Shown here: positions 15,561 through 23,303 of the stretch, piece by piece
How the letters are laid out: each line of letters starts with the position of its first letter
Position numbering within the stretch: position 1 is the stretch's first letter
Source of the DNA: Polaromonas sp.
Lineage (GTDB): Bacteria > Pseudomonadota > Gammaproteobacteria > Burkholderiales > Burkholderiaceae_C
NCBI GenBank assembly: GCA_030650875.1
Contig: JAUSDK010000203.1
Coordinates: 1 to 32,246, forward strand
Length of the DNA: 32,246 nt
Direction: 5' to 3'
Program-made: the position numbers and the translations under genes
Notes under the pieces: model-generated
What the model saw: the letters and a program-made list of their open reading frames with translations, nothing else
The model's database searches: none
What the model was told of the DNA's origin: nothing

Positions 15561-16297
15561 TGGTACTTCTTAACCTCGTTGCTGAATGCTTCAATCAATC
15601 CCACGACCGGCTGGAGCCGGAACTCCAGTTCCGCCAGCAAGACCTCTTCCAGTTCCTTGCCGAAGACATCCAGCCACCCGCCCGCTTGTGGCCACAAGGC
15701 CGGATCGTCCTGCCGCTGCGCAGTGCGCAGGTGCTCGAAACGCCGCTCAAGCAGCACGGGCACGGTTGACAGCAGTTTTTGCTCCCGACCACCGAGCATC
15801 TGCTCCATCACGGTATCGAAGCCCGCCAGTTGCCCGAGTTGTGGAGAAACCTTTGTGATAGCTTGCCGGATATAGGCCCGTAGGGCATCAATCCTCAATG
15901 CCATCTGGCGTTGCTGATCGAGATAACGCTGATGATACGGTGCATAGCCAGCGTCCGTCTCCGTCGCGGCTCCTGGGTGGCGTACGGGGTTACTGAGTTG
16001 TTTTGAGCTGGCAGGGGATGCACCGCTTGCCGTGATGGACTTCACCAGGGCCGTTCGCACCCGATGGAATTCCTCTTCCGGGTCAAAGGGTCTGCCTGGC
16101 AGCACATCCAGTTGTTTTTTTTCGTCAACCGTATTGATCGACTGGTGCGCCGCATGGAGTGTGATGGCGTCGAAAACGCCAAGCCATCCGCCCAGTCGTT
16201 CCGCAACATCCTGCTTCGACGTCTCAACATCCACGGAGGCCAAATCACTGAGCAGGCGAACGAGTCTTGAACTGCTGAAAATCCTGTGCAAATACAT
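15557..16297 (-). CDS. DUF3348 family protein (first gene of the motor-like operon)
   Basis: Soluble protein of unknown function (246 aa from ATG 16297), assigned to DUF3348 from its N-terminal pattern (FSSSRLVRLLSDLASVDV, ERLGGWLGVFDAITLH) and C-terminal pattern (YLDQQRQMALRIDALRAYIR, TVPVLLERRFEHLR). No catalytic motif or membrane helix is visible; most of it should be helical. The ATG start is preferred over TTG 16324 because homologues begin just before FSSSRLVRLL. TTG 16291 has a better-spaced AAGGA and is a second option. The stop overlaps the DUF802 start as ATGA. Its constant placement ahead of a channel-type gene suggests that it works with that complex. Confidence 0.78.
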   Translation of the reverse strand: MYLHRIFSSSRLVRLLSDLASVDVETSKQDVAERLGGWLGVFDAITLHAAHQSINTVDEKKQLDVLPGRPFDPEEEFHRVRTALVKSITASGASPASSKQLSNPVRHPGAATETDAGYAPYHQRYLDQQRQMALRIDALRAYIRQAITKVSPQLGQLAGFDTVMEQMLGGREQKLLSTVPVLLERRFEHLRTAQRQDDPALWPQAGGWLDVFGKELEEVLLAELEFRLQPVVGLIEAFSNEVKKYQ

Positions 16298-16538
16298 TCC
16301 TTTGACAACGAAATAGGGGAGCAAGGTCCGTCAGAACCTGAACCGAACCATCCCCATGACCAGAAACGGCCTACAGTCGATCGGGGCAACCGCATGACAG
16401 CTTACAGGTCTACAGTTGTCACTAGGCGGTTCCGACGTCACAAACCACAGATGGCTCGACGCCAAAGTGGCACCGGCAGCGTTCCCTGTCCTTCATGGCA
16501 TGGTAGTTTCAGTTGTCCCCGCCGCCTGTGGTCTACGC

Positions 16539-16559
16539 TGTTGATAACTTTCTGGATAA
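16539..16559 (-). other. Pair of DnaA-box-like 9-mers
   Basis: On the minus strand, TTATCCAGA (16559-16551) and TTATCAACA (16547-16539) lie in tandem, 12 bases apart start to start. Each matches the DnaA box TTATNCACA at 8 of 9 positions. They are in non-coding DNA. There are too few boxes to call an origin, and chance or a decayed replicon are both possible. Confidence 0.3.
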
Positions 16560-16778
16560 GTCACCAAAGAGGCGCCAGCACTGGGCTGCCAGATCGTGCT
16601 TAAAAATAAGGCAATACGGATGACCCGCCAACTCATGGTCAAATTCACCCGGGTGTTCTTCGTGTGGGTTCCGGGTATTGAGGTTGACTACCTCCCGGTT
16701 TGCTTCAGGTCTGCCGAACCACCATCACGCCTAAAATGCTTGTGCATGCCCTGTTGCGCCAAGAGGGTTTCCAGGCTG

Positions 16779-16810
16779 TAAAAAAGCCAGCCAGCTTTTA
16801 GCTGACTGGC
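16779..16810 (-). terminator. Rho-independent terminator of the binding-protein gene
   Basis: On the minus strand, an 11-bp stem (GCCAGTCAGCT / AGCTGGCTGGC, one G-U) with loop AAA is followed by a run of six T. It lies 38 bases after the stop codon of the gene at 16848. Confidence 0.92.
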
Positions 16811-16847
16811 CTCACACCTCGCGGTGGGGATCTCTTTGGTGAATGTC

Positions 16848-17978
16848 TTAGTTCAGGGCTGATTTTTTGCCGTCTTTGTACACGTACAAAGTGATGGCCG
16901 GATTTTTCAACTCGCCATTGGGCTCGAAAGCAATCGTCGTGGTCACGCCTTTGAAGTTGGCTTTGATCAACTCTGCGTTGTAGACCTTTGGATCGGTGGA
17001 GTTGGCGCGCTTCATGGCGTCAACCAGCAAAAGCGTCGCGTCATAGGTGTAAGGGCTGTAAACCTGGAACTGAGCGGGGTACTTGGCGTCATAGCGCTTT
17101 TTCCAGGCTTCGCCGCCTGGCATTTTGGCGAGCGATGCTCCGCCTTCAGCGCACACCACATTGCCGATGGTCTTGGCGCCTGCAGCCAGTTTGGCCAGTT
17201 CAGCGGTGCAGATGCCGTCGCCGCCAAAGTATTTGACGTTGCTCATGCCAAGTTGCTCCATCTGGCGCAACATGGGGCCGCCCTGAGGGTCCATGCCGCC
17301 GAAGAAAACCGCATCGGGGTTTTTGGATTTCACTGCGGTGAGGATGGCCATAAAGTCTGTGGCCTTGTCAGTCGTGAACTGCTCGTCCACCACCGTCATG
17401 CCTTTTGCAATGGCTGTCTTCTTGAAAACTTCTGCAACGCCTTGCCCATACGCTGTACGGTCATCAATGATGGCCACTCTTTTCAGCTTCAATGCATCCG
17501 CTGCGTAAAAAGCCAGACCGGCGCCCAGAGCGTTGTCGTTGGCAATGATGCGGTATGTGGTTTTGTAGCCAGGCTTGGTCAGATTGGGGTTGGTTGCCGC
17601 GCCCGTCACCATCGGGATGCCGCAGTCGTTATAGACCTTGGATGCGGGAATTGTTGTTCCTGAATTCAGGTGGCCCACCACGCCAGCGACTTTGGTGTCG
17701 CACAGTTTTTGTGCGGCCGCGGTGCCCTGTTTTGGATCAGCGGCATCATCTTCAGCGACCAATTCAAATTTGATTTTTTTGCCGCCAATGACGATATTTT
17801 GAGTGTTCAGGTCATCTATCGCCAGGCGCGCGCCATTTTCATTGTCTTTGCCATAGTGGGCTTGTGCTCCAGACATTGGTGCGACGTGACCAATTTTCAC
17901 CACTGCATCTTGTGCGGAGGCAATACCTGCAACCATTGCAAGACTAGCCACTACCGTCAGCTTTAATTTCGTTTGCAT
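16848..17978 (-). CDS. Branched-chain amino-acid-type ABC transporter substrate-binding protein (LivK/LivJ-like)
   Basis: Periplasmic type I binding protein (376 aa) of the Liv/hydrophobic amino acid family. ATG 17978 has GGAG about 8 bases upstream and begins a clear signal peptide (MQTKLKLTVVASLAMVAGIA, cleaved near ASAQ). The mature domain shows VVKIGHVAPMSGAQAHYGKD, NGARLAIDDLN, VVGHLNSGTTIPAS and FGGMDPQGGPMLRQ. The exact ligand cannot be read from sequence. A longer frame from 18029 would add 17 non-signal-like residues and is unlikely. It is monocistronic, with its own terminator; no permease or ATPase gene is nearby, so the rest of the transporter must be encoded elsewhere. Confidence 0.94.
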   Translation of the reverse strand: MQTKLKLTVVASLAMVAGIASAQDAVVKIGHVAPMSGAQAHYGKDNENGARLAIDDLNTQNIVIGGKKIKFELVAEDDAADPKQGTAAAQKLCDTKVAGVVGHLNSGTTIPASKVYNDCGIPMVTGAATNPNLTKPGYKTTYRIIANDNALGAGLAFYAADALKLKRVAIIDDRTAYGQGVAEVFKKTAIAKGMTVVDEQFTTDKATDFMAILTAVKSKNPDAVFFGGMDPQGGPMLRQMEQLGMSNVKYFGGDGICTAELAKLAAGAKTIGNVVCAEGGASLAKMPGGEAWKKRYDAKYPAQFQVYSPYTYDATLLLVDAMKRANSTDPKVYNAELIKANFKGVTTTIAFEPNGELKNPAITLYVYKDGKKSALN

Positions 17979-18215
17979 AAACACTCCGATTTGAATTACC
18001 GTTTGAAGTTGAGACTGTTTTTTACTCAACGGAGCCGAACATAACGCAATTTTCGGGCCCGTGCCATAGCAACCTACCCTAGGTTGTTCTGGATAGGATG
18101 TTTACCCTCGGCGAACGATGGACTCGCAGCATGCGCTGGCCTGGCGACGCCGCCAAGCGCGTTCCAAACGGTGAAATCAGGCGGCCTGACGGATCAACGC
18201 ATATCTTGCAGTGAC

Positions 18216-18545
18216 TCAAGGCTGGAACGGCAGCTGAGTGACTTCCTGGTCAAACGCGTGGTTTACGGATTGGCGTACTACACGCTCGATCTCATCCCTG
18301 AGATGGGGCACCAGCGCTTCCGTGTGCTCCTGAATCAATTGCCCGACGGCCTCGTGCAAGCGCCGCTCCAGCGTCATGTCTATGCGCTGCAAGACGCGCA
18401 TGATCATTTGCTCTTGCTGCTCTGGAGACAGCGTCCCAGGCGCTGCGGCTTCGCCCGACGCCAGTGTCGGCAACGTTGCAGGCGCAGGCTGGAAGACCTC
18501 TGTCAGCGTGGGAACGAAACGCGGTGGAACCGGGGCATGGCTCAT
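18216..18545 (-). CDS. Small conserved-looking hypothetical protein in the pepA-holC operon
   Basis: A 109-residue protein that I cannot assign to a named family. A Pro/Ala-rich N-terminal third (VPPRFVPTLTEVFQPAPATL) is followed by an amphipathic helical part (QMIMRVLQRIDMTLERRLHE, LVPHLRDEIERVVRQSVNHA). It has no signal peptide or membrane helix. Its ATG overlaps the holC stop as ATGA (18542-18545), so it is almost certainly translated with holC. The helical part could be an oligomerisation or partner-binding segment; a role near the replisome is only suggested by position. Confidence 0.72.
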   Translation of the reverse strand: MSHAPVPPRFVPTLTEVFQPAPATLPTLASGEAAAPGTLSPEQQEQMIMRVLQRIDMTLERRLHEAVGQLIQEHTEALVPHLRDEIERVVRQSVNHAFDQEVTQLPFQP

Positions 18546-18979
18546 GCACCCTCCCCGGCCGTCGCAAGGTCATGTCGTTTCATGGCGTAGCCTCTGTCGG
18601 TGTAATGTTTCCAGCGGCTGCGCGCAGCAAGGCGGTCTTCCTCGCCCTGCGCGACCACCTCAATAAAACGTTCAAACCGTTCAAACTCAGGCGGAACGGT
18701 CTGGCCGAGGTTCACCAGAATGCTGTAGCCCGCGCACGCCTTGAGCGACTCGGCCAGCAGCACGGGTGCCTCTGCCGGGCTGGATTCGCCTGCGCCAAGT
18801 CTGCCATGCGGCACAAAGTCGGTGGCGGAAAAGCTCCACAGCAACTGATCGAGTTCAGTCAGCAACCCGGGCTCTGCCGTCACCACCACGCTGGCGCCGC
18901 TGCTGTAGACCTTGCGCAGCAAGCGGCAGCCGTACAACAGCTTGTTGGCCACATTGAAGTGAAAGGCTATTTCAGTCAT
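18542..18979 (-). CDS. holC: DNA polymerase III subunit chi
   Basis: Chi subunit of the clamp-loader part of DNA polymerase III, which links the replisome to SSB (145 aa, usual length). Typical features are the N-terminus (TEIAFHFNVANKLLYGCRLL), VVVTAEPGLLTELDQLLWSF, DFVPH, LAESLKACAGYSILVNLGQT, VPPEFERFERFIEVVAQGEE and the C-terminal ARSRWKHYTDRGY. It overlaps pepA by ATGA (18976-18979). A pepA-holC order is common in proteobacteria, which supports the call. Confidence 0.93.
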   Translation of the reverse strand: MTEIAFHFNVANKLLYGCRLLRKVYSSGASVVVTAEPGLLTELDQLLWSFSATDFVPHGRLGAGESSPAEAPVLLAESLKACAGYSILVNLGQTVPPEFERFERFIEVVAQGEEDRLAARSRWKHYTDRGYAMKRHDLATAGEGA

Positions 18980-20496
18980 ACCCCGGTTTTGGGCAGCAGC
19001 ACGCGCCGTTTGACGGGCTTGGCTTTGGCAGGCGCTTTTTCGGCCTTGGCCAGAGAGACCTGACCAAGCAAATAGTCCAGCAACAGGGGAACAGGGCGAC
19101 CGGTCGCACCTTTCGCGGCCCCGCCTTTCCAGGCCGTGCCGGCAATGTCCAGGTGCGCCCAGGCAAAGCGGGTGGCAAAGCGCTGCAAAAACTTGGCAGC
19201 GGTCACCACGCCTGCAGCTCTGCCGGCAATGTTGGCGACATCCGCAAAGTTTGTTTTGAGCCCCTCCGCGTATTCCTCATCCAGCGGCATTCTCCAGCAC
19301 AAGTCCAGCGAGCTCTCGCCCGCCTGGGTCAGCGCCTGGGCCAGTGCCTCGTCGGTCGAGAAAAGTGCGCTGCGCACGCTACCGAGCGCGATCACGCAGG
19401 CGCCCGTCAGCGTGGCGATGTCGATCACGGCCTTGGGCTTGAATCGTTCTGCATATGTCAACGCATCGCACAGCACCAGGCGCCCTTCCGCATCGGTGTT
19501 CAGGATTTCGATGGTTTGCCCGCTCATGCTGGTGACGACATCACCGGGCTTGACCGCGCTGCCGCCCGTCATGTTTTCACTCGCCGGGATCAGGCCCACC
19601 ACGTTCAGCGCGGGCTGCAATTCGGCCAGCGCCCGGAAGGTGCCCAGCACGCTCGTGGCGCCGCACATGTCGAATTTCATCTCGTCCATTTCCGCAGCAG
19701 GCTTGATCGAGATACCGCCTGAATCAAAGGTGATGCCCTTGCCGACCAGTACCACGGGCGCCTCGGCCTTGGCCGCGCCCTCGTAGTGCAGCACGATGAA
19801 ACGCAGCGGCTCGTCGGAGCCTTGCGCCACCGCCATGAACGAGCCCATGCCCAGCTTGGCGACTTCCTTGGGACCCAGCACCTCGACCTTGATATTGGGG
19901 AATTTACCCAGCTCCCTGGCGGCGCCCGCCAGCATGGTGGGGGTTGCGTGGTTGGCCGGCCGGTTGCCCCACTCCCTGGCAAAGTCCATACCTTTGGCCA
20001 GTGCGATCCCTTTGTCGAATCCCGCCTGTGCGTCAGCAAGACTGCTTACGCCGATCACCACGCGCTGCAATTTTGCAGGGCTGGCCTTGGACTTGGTGGC
20101 GGTGTAGCTGTACAGCGCATCGCTGCAGGCCACAACGGCGGCGCGCACCACATCGGCCTGCTGGCTGTTCAGCACGCTAAGGCACACCACCACGCGTTGC
20201 GCGTTGCTGGCCTTCAGGGCGCCCAGCGCCGCATTCACGGCCGTCCGGATCTGTTTGGGGCTTCCATCACCCGCCCCCACCAGCACGGTTCGCGTTGCCG
20301 CAATGCCCAGTGTGCGGTAGGCACTCAGCAGTTTTCCCGGTTTGGCTTCAAAGTCACCGGATTTGAGCGCAAGCGCCACCAGCACTGACACAGGATCGGC
20401 TGTGGAGCTGAAATCCTGAGGGACGAGCACCACAAGCGCGTCACATTTTTCATTGCATATACGGGCGCGGGTCAGTGTTTTGAGTTCAAAGTCCAT
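18976..20496 (-). CDS. pepA: Cytosol aminopeptidase (leucyl aminopeptidase, M17)
   Basis: Di-metal M17 aminopeptidase that removes N-terminal residues from peptides (506 aa). The catalytic domain shows WGNRPANHATPTML, VGKGITFDSGGISIKP (metal and catalytic Lys), MKFDMCGATSVLG, the NTDAEGRL signature and DIATLTGACVIALG. After the normal end (GRPVPLLLDYLLGQ), a basic tail (KAEKAPAKAKPVKRRVLLPK) extends the protein by about 25 residues. Some PepA proteins bind DNA; whether the tail contributes here is unknown. It is divergent from lptF, with 59 bases between the start codons. Confidence 0.96.
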   Translation of the reverse strand: MDFELKTLTRARICNEKCDALVVLVPQDFSSTADPVSVLVALALKSGDFEAKPGKLLSAYRTLGIAATRTVLVGAGDGSPKQIRTAVNAALGALKASNAQRVVVCLSVLNSQQADVVRAAVVACSDALYSYTATKSKASPAKLQRVVIGVSSLADAQAGFDKGIALAKGMDFAREWGNRPANHATPTMLAGAARELGKFPNIKVEVLGPKEVAKLGMGSFMAVAQGSDEPLRFIVLHYEGAAKAEAPVVLVGKGITFDSGGISIKPAAEMDEMKFDMCGATSVLGTFRALAELQPALNVVGLIPASENMTGGSAVKPGDVVTSMSGQTIEILNTDAEGRLVLCDALTYAERFKPKAVIDIATLTGACVIALGSVRSALFSTDEALAQALTQAGESSLDLCWRMPLDEEYAEGLKTNFADVANIAGRAAGVVTAAKFLQRFATRFAWAHLDIAGTAWKGGAAKGATGRPVPLLLDYLLGQVSLAKAEKAPAKAKPVKRRVLLPKTGV

Positions 20497-20555
20497 AATT
20501 CAGGGTCGGGTAGGTAAACAAAAAAATAAAACAACGCAAAGCGGCTAACCAGTCA

Positions 20556-21680
20556 ATGTTATTCCAAACTTCAATTCGCAATGAGCTGGCGCGCAGTTTC
20601 GGCGCAACCCTCGTGGTGATCGTCACGATCGTCATGACCATCGTGCTGATTCGCACGCTGGGCCAGGCTTCGCGCGGGTTCATCAATCCCGAGGATGTCA
20701 TGCTCTTCATGGCCTATTCGGCTTTGGGCCGTCTTCCCACGATCTTGACGCTGTCGCTTTTTATCGCCATGGTCAGCACCCTGTCCCGCATGTACCGGGA
20801 CAGTGAAATGGTGGTCTGGTTCACCAGCGGCCAGGGGTTAGTGGGCTTTTTGAAGCCGCTGTTTCGCTTTGCCTGGCCGGTGCTGCTGGTGGTCACGCTG
20901 CTGTCGCTTTTTGTATGGCCATGGACCAACCAGCAAACCCGGGACATGCAAACGCGCTATGAGCAGCGCAGCGACCTGGACCGCATTGCGCCCGGACAGT
21001 TTCAGGAGTCCTCCAGCGGCAACCGCGTATTTTTTATCGACCGTGATCAGCCAGGCGCGCAAGCCAGCAACAACGTATTTATTGCGGCCACCGAAAAAGG
21101 AAAAAGCTCCGTCACCACGGCCCGCTCAGGCCGGCTTGAAACCAGGGACGACGGCCAGTTCCTGATCCTCGAAAACGGCCAGCGGCTGGAAAACGTGATT
21201 GGCCAAACAGCCCTGAAAGTCAGCAACTTTGAAGAGTACGGCACCAAAACGGGCGGCTCGAGTGCCTTTAGCCAGGACACGCCGGCCGCCAAGCTGTTGT
21301 CCACGCGCGACCTCATCAAGGCGCCCACGCCGGGCAACCTCAGTGAGTTGGCGTGGCGTTTCGGGCTGGCACTGTCGGCCATTAATTTTGTAATTCTGGC
21401 CTTGGCGCTGGCCAGCGGAAATCCACGCAGCGGGCGCAGTGGCAGCATGATTTTTGTGTTGCTGTCGTTTGTGGTCTACAACAACCTGATCAGCCTTGGC
21501 CAAGGCTGGATCGTTGCCGGCCTCATCGGTTTTGGCAACTTGCTGCTGCTGCTGCATGGGGGCGTATTTTTGATGGGTCTGGGCTGGCTGGCCAAGCGGC
21601 ATTCCAACTGGGTGCTCAGGCTGGTGCCGCGCCTGCGTCGCCCGGCGCAGCTTGCGCGCGCTGAAAGGGGTCGCTTATGA
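20556..21680 (+). CDS. lptF: LPS export ABC transporter permease LptF
   Basis: Inner-membrane permease of the LptB2FGC complex, which extracts lipopolysaccharide from the inner membrane and passes it to the Lpt bridge (374 aa). It has the usual layout: two N-terminal helices around ATLVVIVTIVMTIVLIRTLG, a third after FRFAWPVLLVVTLLSLFVWP, a periplasmic beta-jellyroll domain (about 125-260, with RVFFIDRD and FLILENGQRLENV) and three C-terminal helices. The coupling-helix region includes LSRMYRDSEMVVWFTSG. It overlaps lptG by ATGA (21677-21680). Confidence 0.95.
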   Translation: MLFQTSIRNELARSFGATLVVIVTIVMTIVLIRTLGQASRGFINPEDVMLFMAYSALGRLPTILTLSLFIAMVSTLSRMYRDSEMVVWFTSGQGLVGFLKPLFRFAWPVLLVVTLLSLFVWPWTNQQTRDMQTRYEQRSDLDRIAPGQFQESSSGNRVFFIDRDQPGAQASNNVFIAATEKGKSSVTTARSGRLETRDDGQFLILENGQRLENVIGQTALKVSNFEEYGTKTGGSSAFSQDTPAAKLLSTRDLIKAPTPGNLSELAWRFGLALSAINFVILALALASGNPRSGRSGSMIFVLLSFVVYNNLISLGQGWIVAGLIGFGNLLLLLHGGVFLMGLGWLAKRHSNWVLRLVPRLRRPAQLARAERGRL

Positions 21681-22822
21681 AAACCATACGCCGCCTGATT
21701 TACGGTGAAGTGCTGACCGCCATTGCGCTGGTGGCGATGGGGTTTTTGTCGCTGTTTTTCTTTTTTGACCTGGTCGATGAGTTGCAGTACCTGGGTAAAA
21801 GCAGCGGCCTTGGCAGCGCCGACAACATTTACCAGATCAGGCACGCGCTGCTTTATGTGGCGCTGCTGATCCCGAACCATCTTTACGAGCTCCTGCCCAT
21901 TTCGGTGCTGATCGGCACCATTTTTGTCATGGCGCGGCTGGCCCAGAGTTCCGAGTTCACCATTTTGCGTACCAGCGGACTGGACCCCTGGCGCGCGCTC
22001 AGGCTGCTGCTGGCGCTTGGGGCCTTTTTTGTGGTGCTGAGTTTTGTGGTGGGCGACTACGTAGCGCCCGCCAGCGAGCGCGCTGCGCAACTGCTCAAGG
22101 CGCGCTACCAGGGCCAGATCACCATCGGGCAGACCGGGGCGTGGCTCAAGGAGAAGCAGGCCTACAACAACTACGTGGTCAACGTTAAAACGCTGTCGCC
22201 TGACAACGAAATGAAGGGCGTGCAGATCTTTGAGTTCAACAACAAAGGCTTGATTATCTCGACCCTGCAGGCGCCCCTGGCGGTATTCACGGCCGAATCG
22301 GCCTGGCAGTTGTCGCAGGCCAACCGCGTGGAGTTTGAAGTCCCTGATACCGCTACCCCGGCCGAGAAAGCCCTGCAAGGGGCAAAAGTCACCCGAAGTA
22401 CCGTGGAAAGCTTTCGATGGCCGACCGGGCTTAACGCGGAAATGGTGTCTGTGGCGCTGCTTAAGCCCGACCGCATGGGAACCGTGGATCTTTTCAACTA
22501 CGTCCGTCACCTGGAAGCCAACAGCCAGACGGCCCAGCGTTACGAGATCGAATTCTGGCGAAAGGTTTTCTACCCGCTCAGCTGCCTTGTCATGGTGATG
22601 CTGGCCCTGCCTTTTGCTTATCTTCATTTCCGCTCCGGCGGCATCACCGGTTATGTTTTTGCCGGCGTCATGATCGGCATCAGTTTTTTCCTGCTCAACA
22701 ACGTGTTTGGCTACGTTGGCAACCTGCGCAACTGGCAACCCTGGCTGGCGGCGGCGACACCCGGGCTGCTGTACATGGCGGTGTCGCTGGGTGCGTTTGG
22801 CTGGCTGGTTTTAAAGCGCTAG
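21677..22822 (+). CDS. lptG: LPS export ABC transporter permease LptG
   Basis: Second permease of the LPS export machine (381 aa), paired with LptF. The N-terminal helix (LIYGEVLTAIALVAMGFLSL) is followed by LLIPNHLYELLPISVLIGTI and the coupling motif LAQSSEFTILRTSGLDPWR. A periplasmic domain comes next (YVVNVKTLSPDNEMKGVQIF), then C-terminal helices with PLSCLVMVMLALPFAYLHFR and GISFFLLNNVFGYVG. Co-translated with lptF. Confidence 0.96.
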   Translation: MKTIRRLIYGEVLTAIALVAMGFLSLFFFFDLVDELQYLGKSSGLGSADNIYQIRHALLYVALLIPNHLYELLPISVLIGTIFVMARLAQSSEFTILRTSGLDPWRALRLLLALGAFFVVLSFVVGDYVAPASERAAQLLKARYQGQITIGQTGAWLKEKQAYNNYVVNVKTLSPDNEMKGVQIFEFNNKGLIISTLQAPLAVFTAESAWQLSQANRVEFEVPDTATPAEKALQGAKVTRSTVESFRWPTGLNAEMVSVALLKPDRMGTVDLFNYVRHLEANSQTAQRYEIEFWRKVFYPLSCLVMVMLALPFAYLHFRSGGITGYVFAGVMIGISFFLLNNVFGYVGNLRNWQPWLAAATPGLLYMAVSLGAFGWLVLKR

Positions 22823-22853
22823 CGCAGCGCGACAGATTTTTTACGCCCTCCCT

Positions 22854-23243
22854 ATGACCTTATTTTCCTCCGCACCGGCACAGGCCGGCACCGCTATCGT
22901 TCTGTTTGCCCACGGCTCGCGCGACCCGCTGTGGCGCGCACCGATTGAAGCCGTCGCCGCGCAGATACGCGTTCGCCAGCCCGATGCGCAGGTTTGCTGC
23001 GCCTATCTGGAGCTCTGCGCGCCTTCGCTCCCCGAAGCCGCCCTTGAACTGGCCGCCGCTGGCGCGCGCCGCATCAAGGTATTTCCCCTATTTTTCGGGG
23101 TGGGCAAGCACGCGCGTGAAGACCTTCCGCTGCTGATCGAACAGTTACGCGCTGCGCATCCTGATGTGGTGATTGACCTGCTTCCCGCCGCAGGCGAGTA
23201 CGCGCAATTGACGGCGCTGATGGCCGACATCGCCCTCGCCTGA
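22854..23243 (+). CDS. CbiX/SirB-type sirohydrochlorin chelatase
   Basis: Short single-domain chelatase (129 aa) of the CbiX family, which inserts Fe or Co into sirohydrochlorin for siroheme or cobalamin synthesis. The metal-binding histidines are in VLFAHGSRDPLWRAPIEAV (near the N-terminus) and VFPLFFGVGKHAREDLP. In small CbiX proteins two such chains form the active unit. Its position just upstream of cysB suggests siroheme supply for sulfite reductase, which is inference from context. The start has no good SD match. Confidence 0.88.
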   Translation: MTLFSSAPAQAGTAIVLFAHGSRDPLWRAPIEAVAAQIRVRQPDAQVCCAYLELCAPSLPEAALELAAAGARRIKVFPLFFGVGKHAREDLPLLIEQLRAAHPDVVIDLLPAAGEYAQLTALMADIALA

Positions 23244-23270
23244 AAAAGGATTTCATTAGTAAAATATGGA

Positions 23271-23297
23271 CATAATAAAATCAGCTATTAGCCAATA
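23271..23297 (+). promoter_or_regulatory. AT-rich region before cysB with -10-like and inverted-repeat sequences
   Basis: CATAAT (23271-23276) resembles a -10 box, and CTATT-AGCC-AATAG just downstream is an inverted repeat of the kind LysR-type proteins can bind. It is clearly more AT-rich than its surroundings. CysB autoregulation is known in enterics; here the site is only suggested, and I see no well-spaced -35 box. Confidence 0.35.
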
Positions 23298-23303
23298 GTT
23301 CAT

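Larger units (their letters stand above)
16298..16847. other. Gene-poor stretch upstream of the DUF3348 operon
   Basis: I see no convincing gene in these 550 bases. A 61-codon open frame at 16596-16781 has no recognisable pattern. The stretch should contain the promoter of the DUF3348-DUF802 operon (reading left), but no clear -35/-10 pair stands out. It also holds two DnaA-box-like 9-mers at 16539-16559 and, at its right end, the terminator of the binding-protein gene. Confidence 0.6.

Noticed and set aside
14643-15875. 410-codon open frame on the plus strand
   Set aside because: Antisense to the DUF802 and DUF3348 genes; no domain pattern.
11978-16297. Calling the operon a complete Zorya system
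   Set aside because: ZorC, ZorD (helicase/nuclease) and ZorE are absent; only the two membrane components share the architecture.
16596-16781. Possible 61-codon gene upstream of the DUF3348 operon
   Set aside because: Cys/Arg-rich, unlike any family I know, with no convincing SD; it runs into the terminator of the convergent gene.
11243-16847. Integrated element with att sites at tRNA-Ser
   Set aside because: No duplicate of the tRNA 3' end and no integrase or transposase gene seen in the interval.
21476-22738. 420-codon open frame on the minus strand
   Set aside because: Antisense to lptF/lptG, which have clear family motifs; the predicted product is low-complexity and charged.
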